Source: Diprion similis
Lineage: Eukaryota > Arthropoda > Insecta > Hymenoptera > Diprionidae
Assembly: GCF_021155765.1 (NCBI RefSeq)
Contig: NC_060115.1
Span: 6,118,493 to 6,182,492 of the forward strand
Direction: 5' to 3'
Length of the DNA: 64,000 nt
Below the pieces are notes generated by a model that was not told the DNA's origin, did not search any database, and worked only from the letters and a program-made list of their open reading frames with translations. Both the position numbers and the translations under genes were made by a program. Positions 37,790 through 49,134 of the stretch are shown here, one piece after another. Position 1 is the stretch's first letter; each line of letters begins with the position of its first letter.

Positions 37790-37805
37790 GCGTCACGCGT
37801 GACGC
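37790..37805. promoter_or_regulatory. 16-bp palindrome upstream of EcKL 4
   Basis: GCGTCACGCGTGACGC is its own reverse complement. It is flanked by CCACGTGT at 37781-37788 and CACACGTG about 14 bp downstream. A related GCGTCACGCGTCAC lies at 34253-34266 upstream of EcKL 3. A binding site is inferred from symmetry, position and recurrence only. Confidence 0.45.
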
Positions 37806-39349
37806 ATCAGCGACTTCCACACGTGAATATGAACTGACAATGTAGGTACCGCGGAGGCTAATACCGCGTTGCTGTTCTACTTGCGCGAAAGTAACGTGAT
37901 CTTTGCGATGAGTAATTTGCTGTCGTAAGACACGGAACTGCAACCGATGATTGCAAAAAATCTTGTTCTAACAGTCAAATCACAAAAACTTTTCGCAGAA
38001 AAGCAAGGCACGATGTATCGCTTGACAGTCGCACGTAGCTGGCCGCGTTGCGCATACTGTGCTGCAATTTCGTTCGCGATATGCTCCCCTCCACTCTCGG
38101 CGTTCGCTGCCCTTTTCACAAGTTTCACTCTGCCTCTTTACTGGAGGTCACTTATGATTATTGGAGGATATGGAGACGTGCGTCATTGAGCTGCGGTTTT
38201 CTTATTCTTCTAATCACTAAAAAACTGGCACTTCGATATACGATATGCATAGGCAGGAAGGGGGTGGAGAAAATGCATTAGTTACGGAAAGATTCAAGAA
38301 ATTGAAAATTTTTGTAAATGTGATATTTTTATTCCAGAAAAAACACATAACCGCGTACAAAATGTAAACATTATAATAGAATAGTTATTATACATTATAT
38401 ATGTATACTATTATAATATAGTGTATTTTAATAAAAACAACGAAACATTATACGTTGCATGTATAACTGATAAAAATCTGTAAATATAATATAGTTTCTG
38501 ATATATTTATTGGTATGTATTTTTTATACCTGATCATATTGTTATTGCTCATTATATGCAATATAATTGCATCTTTTTTCTATTCATCATTTTTACAATA
38601 CCGAGGACTGAATCCAGTGGTAGTAATTGAAAGTAACAAATGTTGCGAGTAACATGGCAGGAATCAGGCATTTTTCATTTGAAAAAAATAATGATATTGA
38701 GCACGATATACCGACGAACTGTAAAAATACTATTGAGACTCGTGAACTTCTCTGATTTCAGTAAAAATTATCAAATTTTTACAAACAAACGGCCAATTTC
38801 TACCACATCTCTGAAACTTTTCATAAACTACCACCGTGGAATCAATTCGCAGTATCGTTATCCGTAACAATTCGGTAAGTTTTCGCTTGCTGGATCAGAG
38901 GCAAAAATCGGCATTTCTTTAATACCGGAGATATTTGAAAAAGATGCAGTGGTCAGTCTATTTTTTTCAACGCCAAGACGGTCGGAATATCAAATTTTTT
39001 TTCAGTCAGGTAGTATGGAGGCCTCCTCTACCAACGCGCTGTGAATGCCCCACAGATTCTGAAATAATAAAAACAAATATACCATTAGAAGCAAAAGTTT
39101 AAGAATTATCATTTATATCAACATGTAATAAATGACACAAATCTTAAGCTAGTTTTTGCAATATAGCTTGCTATAAATTTTGATTAATAGACGAAATACA
39201 CCAATGTTCATCGATCGTTATAGTGCCCTGAGGTGCCATTGGTTTAGGTATTGAAAGTTGCAAATTACTTGCATTTTTCGAGAGTTGTTTTTCTATTACA
39301 GGATTATTTGTAGATCGATAAATTATGATAGATATAAGTAACTACCATT
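37806..39349. other. Intergenic region between EcKL array and Gnpda
   Basis: No gene recognised. AT-rich runs occur near 38380-38430 and 38480-38580. The right end should contain the 3' UTR of the deaminase gene. Confidence 0.55.
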
Positions 39350-40962
39350 TTAGACATCACTTAAAGATCGGCGAGGGAACACAGCTCCATCTTCTTCGAT
39401 CAATTTGCGATGGACCGCGCTCAGAGCCTAAACAATTCGATGCCAGTTAGAAAGACTACTTCAATAAGCGTATAAACACAATATATGAAAATAGTTTTGA
39501 AGAAAGGCTCGCAAAAGTACGCGACAGTAGAAAGAAGTTATCAAATGAATTTATTTTGAAGTCAAATTGTCTCAAAAAAATGAAGTTGTTAATCCCAGTG
39601 CAGATTTACGAAAATGTAGAAAAAAGTTAACCCCAACAATATGCGGAAGCATGGCATTTACCTTAAAATATTTCACAGTCTTAACCCGAAGCTCCAAGGT
39701 CGCATCTTCGTCGCAAATAATCAGCGTGCGAGGATGCTGTTGAAAAGCCGATACTGTCCACATGTGATTAACGCCTTCTTCTATGGCTTTGTAGAGAGCA
39801 AATGCCTTATGAGATCCAGTAATAACAATCATCACTTCAACGGCATCCATGACAGTACCAACTCCAACTGTCAGAGCCTGCTTTGGAACTTTGTTAATGT
39901 CGTTACCAAAAAACCTAGCGTTTGCCTCTAGAGTATCCTGAGCAAGAGTCTTGACTCTTGTTCTAGATACCAAGGATGATCCAGGCTCGTTAAACGCAAT
40001 ATGTCCGTCAGGACCAATACCTGAGTTTGTGCAACAAAACCATAAATGTATTGAATAAATAGTTTGAAATATTTTTTAAACTTTAAAGTTACGGCATTCA
40101 AAACAAACGAATTCTAAGGATTTCTGTTTACTGATTTCTCTTAGAGGAAACCAACTTTTCAAAATAGTCAAATATATGATCAATAACTCTCTAATTTTAC
40201 TCTGGAATAGGAGTTAACTCCTTGCCCTACGATGTGAGTTCTGATCGCGCGGGCTCATAATCAAAAGCAAGGACGGTCTACGCGTATAAATACTACAGCT
40301 CTCACTTGTGATTCTCATGTTTGGCACGATCGACATAGCACAAGCCTGACACGTAGTTGTAGGGCAAAGGGTTAATAGTGATAAAATATTGACGAATGAA
40401 TCTGAAAGATGATAAATTAGAGTTTTACCTCCGATAAAAATTTCGATGCCTCCGGCTTCCTTGATTTTTCTCTCATACTCATTGCATTCGGCTACCAAGT
40501 CTGGCGCATTGCCATCTAATATGTGTGCATTTTTAGGATCGATGTCTATGTGCTTGAAGAAATTGTTGTACATGTAATAATGATAGGACTCGGGATGATC
40601 TCTGGGTAAATCGACGTACTCATCCATGTTGAAAGTTTTCACATACTTAAATGATATTTTTCCAGCCTTGTAATACTCTATCAACTTTTTGTACATACCG
40701 AGTGGTGTACCCCCTGAAAAGCGAACATAGTTTTTATTCAGAAAGCTATTAAAATTGAATACTTACAAGCAATGAACCATCCTATTATCTTTGTAATCAG
40801 ACTTTCAGAAAAATCACAAATTGCTAACTCTGACATACCTGTAGGCAATCCCATTACAAAATACTTATTCTCATTAGGATTAAAGTCTTTGATTCTTTTC
40901 ATCACGTATTTGGCCGACCACTCAGCCACATAGTCAACTGTGTCACAGATTACCAAGCGCAT
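39350..40962 (-). CDS. Gnpda: Glucosamine-6-phosphate deaminase/isomerase
   Basis: Four coding exons, 40962-40839, 40713-40429, 40020-39662 and 39427-39350, close in phase to 281 aa (human GNPDA1 is 289). The enzyme converts glucosamine 6-phosphate to fructose 6-phosphate plus ammonia in the cytosol, feeding amino sugars into glycolysis and opposing hexosamine/chitin precursor synthesis. Catalytic residues fall at the numbering of bacterial NagB: Asp72 in NMDEY, and Asp141, His143 and Glu148 in [23 protein letters not shown] and GVGTVMDA blocks are also intact. The C-terminal tail is short and differs from vertebrate isoforms, ending SLSDV. The ATG follows an acceptor by 11 nt (exon begins 40973), so the 5' UTR is split onto upstream exons. 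This is one of the most secure calls in the window. Confidence 0.97.
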
Positions 40963-41109
40963 TTTTAGCAGTTCTGAGAAATTTAAAGAAGATGAGATAT
41001 TTTAATGCACATTATTATTCAGAATACAAATACGAATTTTTTTGTCATTTACATTTTGTTTAAAAAGTGAGTACTTGTTTTTTTTTAAAAATTCATTTTC
41101 CACACTTAC

Positions 41110-41175
41110 CGTTGATAAGGCAGCTGTAAAATCTTCAACAAAGTTGAAATTGGCTACGTTGTCCTCTAGTCTCGA
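41110..41175 (-). other. Candidate upstream exon of Gnpda
   Basis: Bounded by an acceptor (gcatattgcag) and a strong donor (ACG|GTAAGT) on the minus strand; 66 nt. It lies just upstream of the exon that carries the Gnpda ATG. Only one frame is open through it (22 codons, SRLEDNVANF...), and this frame runs into a TAA immediately before the Gnpda ATG. Most likely 5' UTR. Confidence 0.5.
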
Positions 41176-42800
41176 CTGCAATATGCAATGAAAAAGTGGA
41201 ACCCGTTAGTTCTGTTTTAAATCAGAAATTAAAGTCTACGTGGAATGGAAAGATGAACAGTGGGTTGTTATGGGCAGATAAAAACATGTTATTGACCGTT
41301 TATCTTAGCTGTTGCTGATAAGAAATATGCAGGCATATTAATAATGAACAACCGATACGATTGGAAGTAAAATGGAGTGAATATCTTACACCTACTATTC
41401 AATAACGACAAGCTATAATAATAGCAGTTTTGGAAGTTCGGTAAAATATTTGCACGGACGTTAAATGTGGAATTGGAACCGCTTGCTGCCTCAGGCTGCA
41501 CGTAAAACGCACTCTGGACAAAAAAAGGCTAAGGAGGACATATTTCTGCTCATTTCGGAGGTCAATAACCGTTGACCTTCTACACGGAATGTGTCAGACG
41601 GAATCGAATATATTTAAGCGTTTCCTATCGAAATTATCATGTTCTACAATTTCTACGATAATATGATTTAGCATATAACTCTAATGAGTGCTAGAAAAGT
41701 ACCTTGGAATCTAGATTAGGCATCAAAAATGATGATTGTATCAAACCTTTGTTGGAAGTGACAACTAACCTGCAAGTCGCGGTTCTCAGGACGATAATAA
41801 TCAACCCGCCTGGATCAGCTGACTAATTATTTACGCGACACCAGCGCGACACATTTGAAAGTCACTTCCGTAAGAAAACCGAAAGACTGATAACTCGCAA
41901 TAACAAATCATTCAACCAAGTTGAACGTATGACTGTTAATTAGCGTGATAAATGTTGAGCTGAACAGTGAGCACTGTAAATTTTGATACATGTTATTAGA
42001 AATACAAATGGTGAATGATTTCGATCAGAGTGAAAATATATCTTCAGTCAACGTTTTAAATATTAACCTTATCTAAAATATTACGTTACTCGCGTCACCG
42101 ATTTAGCAGCGCTCTCTGATACAACAATAAAATTTTGGAACTAATTTTCTACGTAGGTGGATGGTAAATGCATTTCGGTTACAGATCCCTACTCTATCGT
42201 ACTTAACGTCACATAAATAGTGAATAATACAGAATATTCTTTTACTGTAAAGAGTAACTGTAGTGGTTGAAACAAATAAAATGTGATCTATGCAAAAAAA
42301 AGATTTATAAAATTTTGTATTGGTCATATAAGCTTACATAACTACAACCTAAGCTAAGAAGTTCTAGGATTAAAATAAATTGCATACGAACAGAAAAATA
42401 AATCATGATTATTAATATATTTATTGAAATTAAGTGAATTACATATGCTCGTTTCCACACCACCCCAAGAGGTAGAGCATTCGGCGCGTTTTTTTTTTAC
42501 GTGGTTTCCCCATAAGGCCTATTCCACGGAGAAAATTTGTAAGATTGATCTTACGTACGTTCGTCAAGAATTTTCAAATGATTTGTTTTCTAGACTGTTA
42601 ATTTGAGTAAATCATTTTTACCAATTAGTTTCTGCTTGTGCAGTAAAATACAAAGCGATCGCGATCCAAGAAAAGATGGCCATATAACTGATCATCGGCG
42701 ACTGAAAACAAGAAAACGGACCTAAACCACACCTATGACCAAATAATGAAAAGTAAATTTTTCAGTGAAGCCGATAAAACTCTGTGACCAAAACAGGTGA
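41176..42800. other. Intergenic or intronic region, no gene seen
   Basis: AT-rich sequence upstream of Gnpda. If the upstream exons further right are real, this is intron. No other feature was supported. Confidence 0.5.
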
Positions 42801-42804
42801 GGAT

Positions 42805-42811
42805 ACATATA

Positions 42812-42858
<47 letters not shown>
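42805..42858. repeat. (AT)n dinucleotide microsatellite
   Basis: About 50 bp of nearly perfect alternating TA, with one TTAT interruption, immediately before the minisatellite. Confidence 0.92.
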
Positions 42859-42862
<4 letters not shown>

Positions 42863-42916
42863 CTAACATGCTGAAAGAGGCAAGAAAGTGATTAGTTTCT
42901 ATGGAAAAAGATCATA

Positions 42917-43768
42917 ATTAGCAAAAAACGGAAAAAAGGATTAGCTGAAACAGACAAAAGGTTTGATTAGCTAAAATAAACGAAAGGTTTAATTATCTGA
43001 AACAGATAAAAGGTTTAATTATCTGAAAGAGACAAAAGGTTTAATTAGCTGAAACAGAAAAGGTTTAATTAGCTGAAACAGACAGAGGGTTTGATTAGCT
43101 GAAAAAAACAATAAGTTTGGTTAGCTGAAACAGACAAAAGGTTTAATTAGCTGAAACAGACAAAAGGTTTGATTAGCTGAAAAAAACAATAAGTTTGGTT
43201 AGCTGAAACAGACAAAAGGTTTAATTAGCTGAAACAGACAAAAGGTTTGATTAGCTGAAAAAAACAATAAATTTGGTTAGCTGAAACAGACAAAAGGTTT
43301 AATTAGCTGAAAAAAACAATAAGTTTGGTTAGCTGAAACAGACAAAAGGTTTGATTAGCTGAAAAAAACAATAAATTTGGTTAGCTGAAACAGACAAAAG
43401 GTTTAATTAGCTGAAACAGACAAAAGGTTTGATTAGCTGAAAAAGACAATAAGTTTGGTTAGCTGAAACAGACAAAAGGTTTGATTAGCTGAAAAAAACA
43501 ATAAGATTTGGTTAACTGAAACAGACAAAAGGTTTAATTAGCTGAAACAAACAATAAGTTTGGTTAGCTGAAACAAACAAAAGGTTTGACTAGCTGAAAC
43601 AAATAAATTGTTTGATAAGCTGAAACAGACAAAAAGTTTGATTAGCTAAAAACAAAAAAGAGGTTTTATTAGCTGAAACAAACAAATGATTTGATTAGCT
43701 GAAAAAGACAAATGGTTTTTGACTAGCTGAAACAGATGAAAGGTTTGATTAGCTGAAAAAGACAAGAG
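42917..43768. repeat. Minisatellite of about 26-bp units (TTAGCTGAAACAGACAAAAGGTTTGA type)
   Basis: Roughly thirty head-to-tail units with core TTAGCTGAAA. Two main variants are seen, one with CAGACAAAAGGTTTAA/GA and one with AAAACAATAAGTTTGG. In the middle they alternate in a regular higher-order pattern; at both edges the units decay. No coding potential. Confidence 0.93.
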
Positions 43769-43797
43769 GATCTCAGGATCGAAAAGTATGAAGTCCA

Positions 43798-43970
43798 CGC
43801 GCAAAAGGCGCGGTTAAATTTGAAAACTTCATTATTCGTAAGAAAATTGAGTGAAGAGTCGGTCTCAACACACAAAGAGTGCTTTACTTTCTCACATACC
43901 ATTTACGAAATTTACGCGCAAAAGGCGCGTCCGATTCCCGTAATTAATTTTCGCGCAAAAAGGCGCGGCC
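43798..43970. repeat. Three spaced copies of GCGCAAAAGGCGCG-type motif
   Basis: CGCGCAAAAGGCGCGG at about 43798, ACGCGCAAAAGGCGCGT at about 43914 and TCGCGCAAAAAGGCGCGG at about 43951. Each has a partially self-complementary GCGC...GCGC form. They directly follow the minisatellite. Confidence 0.8.
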
Positions 43971-45467
43971 AATTAAGGCGTGCAGAAACTTTATACATCT
44001 AGGAATTGTCGCAAAATTCTGTAGAAACCCAATCCGCATCTGCGTCTTTTTGAATCCGACACATTGCAATGCGGATTGTTGTTCTGAGATGCGAACCAAT
44101 TCCGGGGAGGGATTTGGGGTAAAGAAAAGGCATGCATTATTGTGTGGCGTGACGGTCGGCGGTCCTCTTCGACGCGACGTCTTCGAGCTCAACATCTCTC
44201 CCCATCTAGCGTACCACGGAACGCGATAGATGATCCAGAGATGCTTTTTGCCCATTCAGACGACCACAGAGATTAATTGAATGTAATAATGACTGGGAAT
44301 GACTGAATAATTGAATTGAATAATAGCTGAAAACTGATTGTAGAGTATCAAGAAATGGCAAATTGAACCTCGTTAAAATTCAAAAGCCAACAAATGATCT
44401 GGAGACTCTTGTACATAGACTTTTATGCGTTTGAGAAGAAAAATCTCTATGATCGTTTGACGCTGTGGATTACAAAAGTTAGTAACATCGCGGCAGATCG
44501 CGACCTTCCTACCCTCGCCTGATTCCCAATAACGGAACCACCCAACGAAAATGTTGAAACGAGAGACTCATACACACATGTATAACCTCCGCGACGGATC
44601 CCAAAACGCCCACCTACCTACCCGGTTACCTATATTCGATCTATACGATTCTCCATTCGTTCCAACACACATCATTCTCTTTCATTTGCGCCGTGGGCAC
44701 TGTCACTTACTTTTTTGTTGATTAGCTGTAGGGAGTAAAATGTTTTTGTACCATAATCAGCCAGTTGTTATGCATTGATACAAAGAAGAGCGACATTCAA
44801 CAAATGATAACACTATTTCAGTATATGGAACTTCAAATCTATTATTATTACAGATATGTATTACTTTAGTGAATACTAGCTGACTATCGGTACATCAACT
44901 TTTTGAAAAATGGATTAGAAACATCCTGTATGCTAATTAGCATTTTTCTAAGCGAACTAAACCTGCAATTAATCAGTACTTGCTGACTGTTAAAAAATTC
45001 AAATTGATTCAAGATTTAACATGCAATTTGACTAAGTAACGTTATACTACAATTGAAATTTAATTGTTTAAGCAATCGTGTGAACATCATCATGTAGAAT
45101 CGTTTGAATACATTGAAACCTCAGGTTAATCCACCACTTAAACGACATCATTGGTAAATTAAAACGTCGATTATTACATCAGTAGTTAAGACAATTCTGT
45201 CTCGCGAATGTCGAGTAAGCAATGGTTACCTGTCGCGATGCTCATTCCACGTTTGGCAACGTGCAAAATTTCTAACTTTAGGTAAGCTGTAGTAAACAAG
45301 GTTGCAAATAAAAAATAACTGGACTGAAGTCAAGCACCGTTGCGATCGCGAATGAGCCTATCCATGCAGCTAAGAAATCGAAGATTTGTGCAACAATTGT
45401 TACCGCCACGCCACGTGACAGGGGAAACCCAGGGAAATACCCGTAACCTAAACACATGCAAACTCAC
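43971..45467. other. Region without recognised gene
   Basis: A moderately GC-rich patch (about 44030-44260, 44490-44700) flanks the minisatellite. The minus ORF at 43944-44255 (103 codons) has no known motif. No terminal inverted repeats or transposase were seen. Confidence 0.5.
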
Positions 45468-45517
45468 CAACGTTGCCGAGCATGATGGAGAAGTCACTCG
45501 GATGTCTCTGCTTGACT
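45468..45517 (-). other. Candidate small exon (50 nt)
   Basis: Acceptor with good pyrimidine tract (ttctgttttttccag) and consensus donor (TTG|GTGAGT). It is phase-compatible with the candidate exon at 45700-45781 and, through it, with that at 41110-41175. Could be 5' UTR of Gnpda or part of a separate transcript. Confidence 0.4.
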
Positions 45518-45699
45518 CTGGAAAAAACAGAAAAGGAAACTCGAATTAATTTAGTAAAACGAGTCTTCAGTTCACAAATTAATTATTACTGTTTTCTACT
45601 TCTATATTCAATCACCGCATGTTGGATAAGCACAAAATTCGGCTTCAAATTCCTACCATGAATTATCAAACAATAATTGCATAAAAGAAGTATTTTTAC

Positions 45700-45781
45700 C
45701 TCCTCCGGGATGCTCCACACCTGACAAATAGTAGTTCTCGTAGCATCTCAGGTTGAATGGTGAAGCGATGCACTTCCTACA
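45700..45781 (-). other. Candidate small exon (82 nt), Cys-rich frame
   Basis: Acceptor ttattgcag and donor GGAG|GTAAAA. Only one of three frames is open; it reads CRKCIASPFNLRCYENYY followed by LSGVEHPGG. No family was recognised. Same uncertainty as its neighbour. Confidence 0.4.
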
Positions 45782-48053
45782 CTGCAATAACAATATAACA
45801 GAATATTAGTCACACGATATCATTGGATCCAATTTCATGTAACTACAGACTATCTGAGATGGGAAAAAAAAAAAATTCGCAATAATTTTTCAGTAGTTTT
45901 TGAAGAATCAACTGATGTATTAACAGTTGATCTGTAGAAATTAATAATATAAAGCTAATAAAATAGCACAACTATTGAATAAATGCAATAAATCAGTACA
46001 CAGCTGAAATCGTTTACGATCAAAAGCGATAATGTAGTTAAAAATCATATCAATCCCGTACCTTTTTGTTTTGTTCACTGTAGTGGTTGGTATGGTTCCA
46101 CTTTATTCTCAGAGATCGATTGATCAGGTTAGTTTGTTCAGATCGTTACTAATTGTGGTGAATGGTGCTGCAATGTAGTCTATCCCTGTAAACAAGTGGA
46201 GTAACAGCATTTTATTAGTATTTTATTTTTAAAACACATACAGGCAAAATTGAATAACAATAAATTTCAACCAACTGACAAATTTATGAAAACGAACGAA
46301 GCGTGATAGTATAATTAGGAATAATCTCGAACGTGTACCTGTTTTTTATTCTTTCACAGAATTGTGACCTCATCAGCTTCTGCATTGTTTTCCAATATAC
46401 ATATATATTGAGAGGGCCACTCGATGCAGATATTGCTTAACCTCGACCAATCTTACTGCAAGTCATTTCTGGAATCACGTAAAACATCATATTTTAATAA
46501 TATTACATATCCAAAATCCATATGCTTGGTATGAAGCGCATGCAGTTTCAGCGTTCAGTTATGCCGAGTGTAGAACGTGTTATCAATTGTATCGCAAAGT
46601 GAGATATAATTTGGGTTATTCACCTTCGCCGGTTCCTTTTCTGCAATAAATCCGTCTGTTCAGATATTACACGTTTTCCAAAGTTCATTGACAGGGTTTT
46701 TCAGTCCAGATCATTACTATTGCCAATCAACGTACTTGCAGTTTTTTTCTGTAATCAGGTAAGATAACACAGGTGAGGTTAGTAATGTAACTTTTAAAAC
46801 CGATATATAGCACCATTCGAAATTCATTGTATAGTTATTCAAAAACATAACATGAGAAATGAACATCAATCTATGATTTGCATTCGTTCGTTTTTTCAAT
46901 TTACGATCACCACGTAATTTATAAAATGTGTCATTTTACTTTAATCCAGCATAACTTCAGAACGAGACCTCAGTTGTCGAGAAGACAAAGCATTCGAATT
47001 TACGAAATAAATATACGACGCTTTAATGTATCAACTTTTGTTACAATAGATTACGAAGTAAAGGATTACCAATTCCAAGAAATACTCGCAGTGGATCGCA
47101 AACAAACAGAGATTCGTTGTTGTTTTCGAACGTTACGCTGCACGAGTCGCCGCGATATGCGCCGCAGCAACACAGCTAGGTATAAACAACGCACCCTTGG
47201 ACACCACCGAAACTCTTCCTAAATTCGGCCAAAGTCCGATAAGTTTCTTTATACACACGAAGAATGACGCTTGAAAATTATCGATTGACACGATTTTTCC
47301 TTCGCATAGAAAATTTGTCGCTTGAGGATTACAGCCGTTTGAAATCCGCCGATCAGGTAGCACCTGATCGCTCAAAACAAAACAAGAACAGAGCCGGCCG
47401 ATCGTCATTTGACCTTCATGCGCTCGGCAGCTGTTCTGAGGCATCAGATTCTCCCGGATTGTTCAATTTTGAACAACGACAAATTCCGACCAAAAATAAA
47501 AATCGTTTCAGTTACAGATTTTCACGAGGAACATATTGATAGCCTCGGAGTAGCCTATGAGGCGATAATATTAAGTTACCTTGTATATCCACGAGAGAAA
47601 GACGCGATAAGTAGTCCAAAATGAGAGACACGAACTCAAACGAAATCACTTTTCGCAATTAGGTACGTTTTACCAGAACATTTGGTCGGCCTCAATGGTA
47701 GCTTATCAGAATGTTATCTTGTCACAAAATACTTGTCACTGTCTTCAAAAGTCTGCCCGAGAGAAATTCCTATCTGTTAATAGCTAATCTAGAAAGCTAC
47801 GCGTATAATCTAAGAATCGGCACGTTAACAACCCTGAATTCCACGCTCTGCACTTTTACTTTTTGTGCTATAGGTAGCTGCGTGAACCGGCTAATTGAAA
47901 AAAAAACTTGCCAACAATCTAAATACGCGTTTCCAGGAAGTCAGTAAGCGAAAAATGAAAAGAAACTGACACCCGACGCAGAGAGACGAGAATCGAAATC
48001 GCTAAAAGCTGAGATCGCACAAATTAGTGAAAACTCTATGGCACGAAACTTAC
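45782..48053. other. Region with possible noncoding exons, no gene established
   Basis: A further exon-like segment is seen at about 46063-46187 on the minus strand (acceptor tttacag, donor AAAAAG|GTACGG), but all three frames contain stops, so it would be noncoding. ORFs at 46878-47222 (plus) and 47133-47444 (minus) overlap and show no motif. Confidence 0.4.
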
Positions 48054-48186
48054 CTTCAGTCGCTTTTTCTCTGGGCTGCACGCTGCTGTTCGTTGTATTA
48101 TTCACAGCTGAATTTGGTGGGAATACACTGATCGAATAACGTGACACTACCTGAAGAACGCGATCTAAATTCGGAACTGACAGCAT
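48054..48186 (-). CDS. Candidate first coding exon of an unidentified gene or Gnpda isoform
   Basis: The ATG at 48186 opens 44 codons plus one nt ending at a consensus donor (GAAG|GTAAGT). The peptide begins MLSVPNLDRVLQVVSRYSIS and is Ser/Asn/Val-rich with Arg but few acidic residues at the start, which might suit a mitochondrial presequence. Joining it directly to the exon beginning at 40973 stays in frame and would give an N-terminally extended deaminase, but this junction is only a phase match (one chance in three) across 7 kb. The downstream partner is therefore unknown. Confidence 0.35.
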
Positions 48187-49134
48187 ACGTCTATCCGCTC
48201 CGGCTGCTCGGAAGCGACTGACTGGCGATTCACGCTACGCGGCGGCCAAAAGCAAGTCTCGACCGGTTAGAAACGTTATACGAGCTGCGCGCAACGCGGT
48301 TCTTCTTCTTTGAATTGCGTATTTCCTCAGAAATACGTTGGAATCAGGGTTGCACTGTCGAATGGTATTAAATCTTGCATAACACATTTTCGCTAGCAAC
48401 TTTGCGATGTGGCAAAAAAAACTGGCAATAAACATTGACCACGAGTGGTACAAAATCGCAAGCAACACCACGGCATGCAACATGCGAGGAAAATATAGAA
48501 AGAAATATCAAAATGCAACTCACTCGTGCCGCATTGCGACCTTTGAATGCATCGGGATCTCTGAAAACTAAATACGCAACCAGCATCCTTAGCGAATTGG
48601 CTGATATTTGAACGAAACACTATGGTTACCTATGGCAAACACCTTATTTCGAATACGAGTTTATTTATCCGTGTCCATTTTGCATATTTTTTATTTTCAA
48701 AAGCCGCAAACTCACGTTTTATATGCAATTACTTCTGTCGCAAGAAAATTCGGTCCTGACGACTGATCACCAAGATTGATCAAGATGGCGACTCGATCGG
48801 TTGTCAAATGTTTGCCGTGACGTCACAGAGCCCGCCAAAAAATCGTAGTGAACATCGTCTTAATGAAATCGATATTATCGAATCGAACTATTGAATGTAT
48901 CGAAAACTGGTTCATTTTTTTTCTGGCAAAACTAAGGTAGCGACATCTGTAGTCTAGTTTTAAAACCGTATTCTTATTCTCTCAACCATTCTATGCTCTC
49001 ACGCTTTCAGGTTGTTTTTGGCGCGGAAACGTCAAAGATGTGCATGTAACTGTTGCCATGTGACTTGTAGCAGAAAAGTAGGCATTCGAAATTGGTTGTT
49101 ATAGGATATATTTACTTATATAAAAAAGAAAAAA
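48187..49134. promoter_or_regulatory. Head-to-head promoter region between minus transcript and RTEL1
   Basis: Lies between the minus-strand candidate first exon and the plus-strand RTEL1 start. It contains TGACGTCA (48819-48826) near an ATGGCG/GATGGC stretch and a GGCGCG at 49019-49024, typical of a TATA-less promoter. The transcription starts are not defined. Confidence 0.4.

Noticed and set aside
43944-44255. 103-codon minus ORF next to the minisatellite
   Set aside because: No motif, no splice context and partly overlapping the repeat boxes; not enough to call a transposon gene.
46063-46187. Exon-like segment with acceptor tttacag and donor AAAAAG|GTACGG as a coding exon
   Set aside because: All three frames contain stops, so it can at most be noncoding.
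47133-47444. 103-codon minus ORF overlapping a 114-codon plus ORF
   Set aside because: Opposite-strand open frames in the same moderately GC-rich DNA with no recognisable product.
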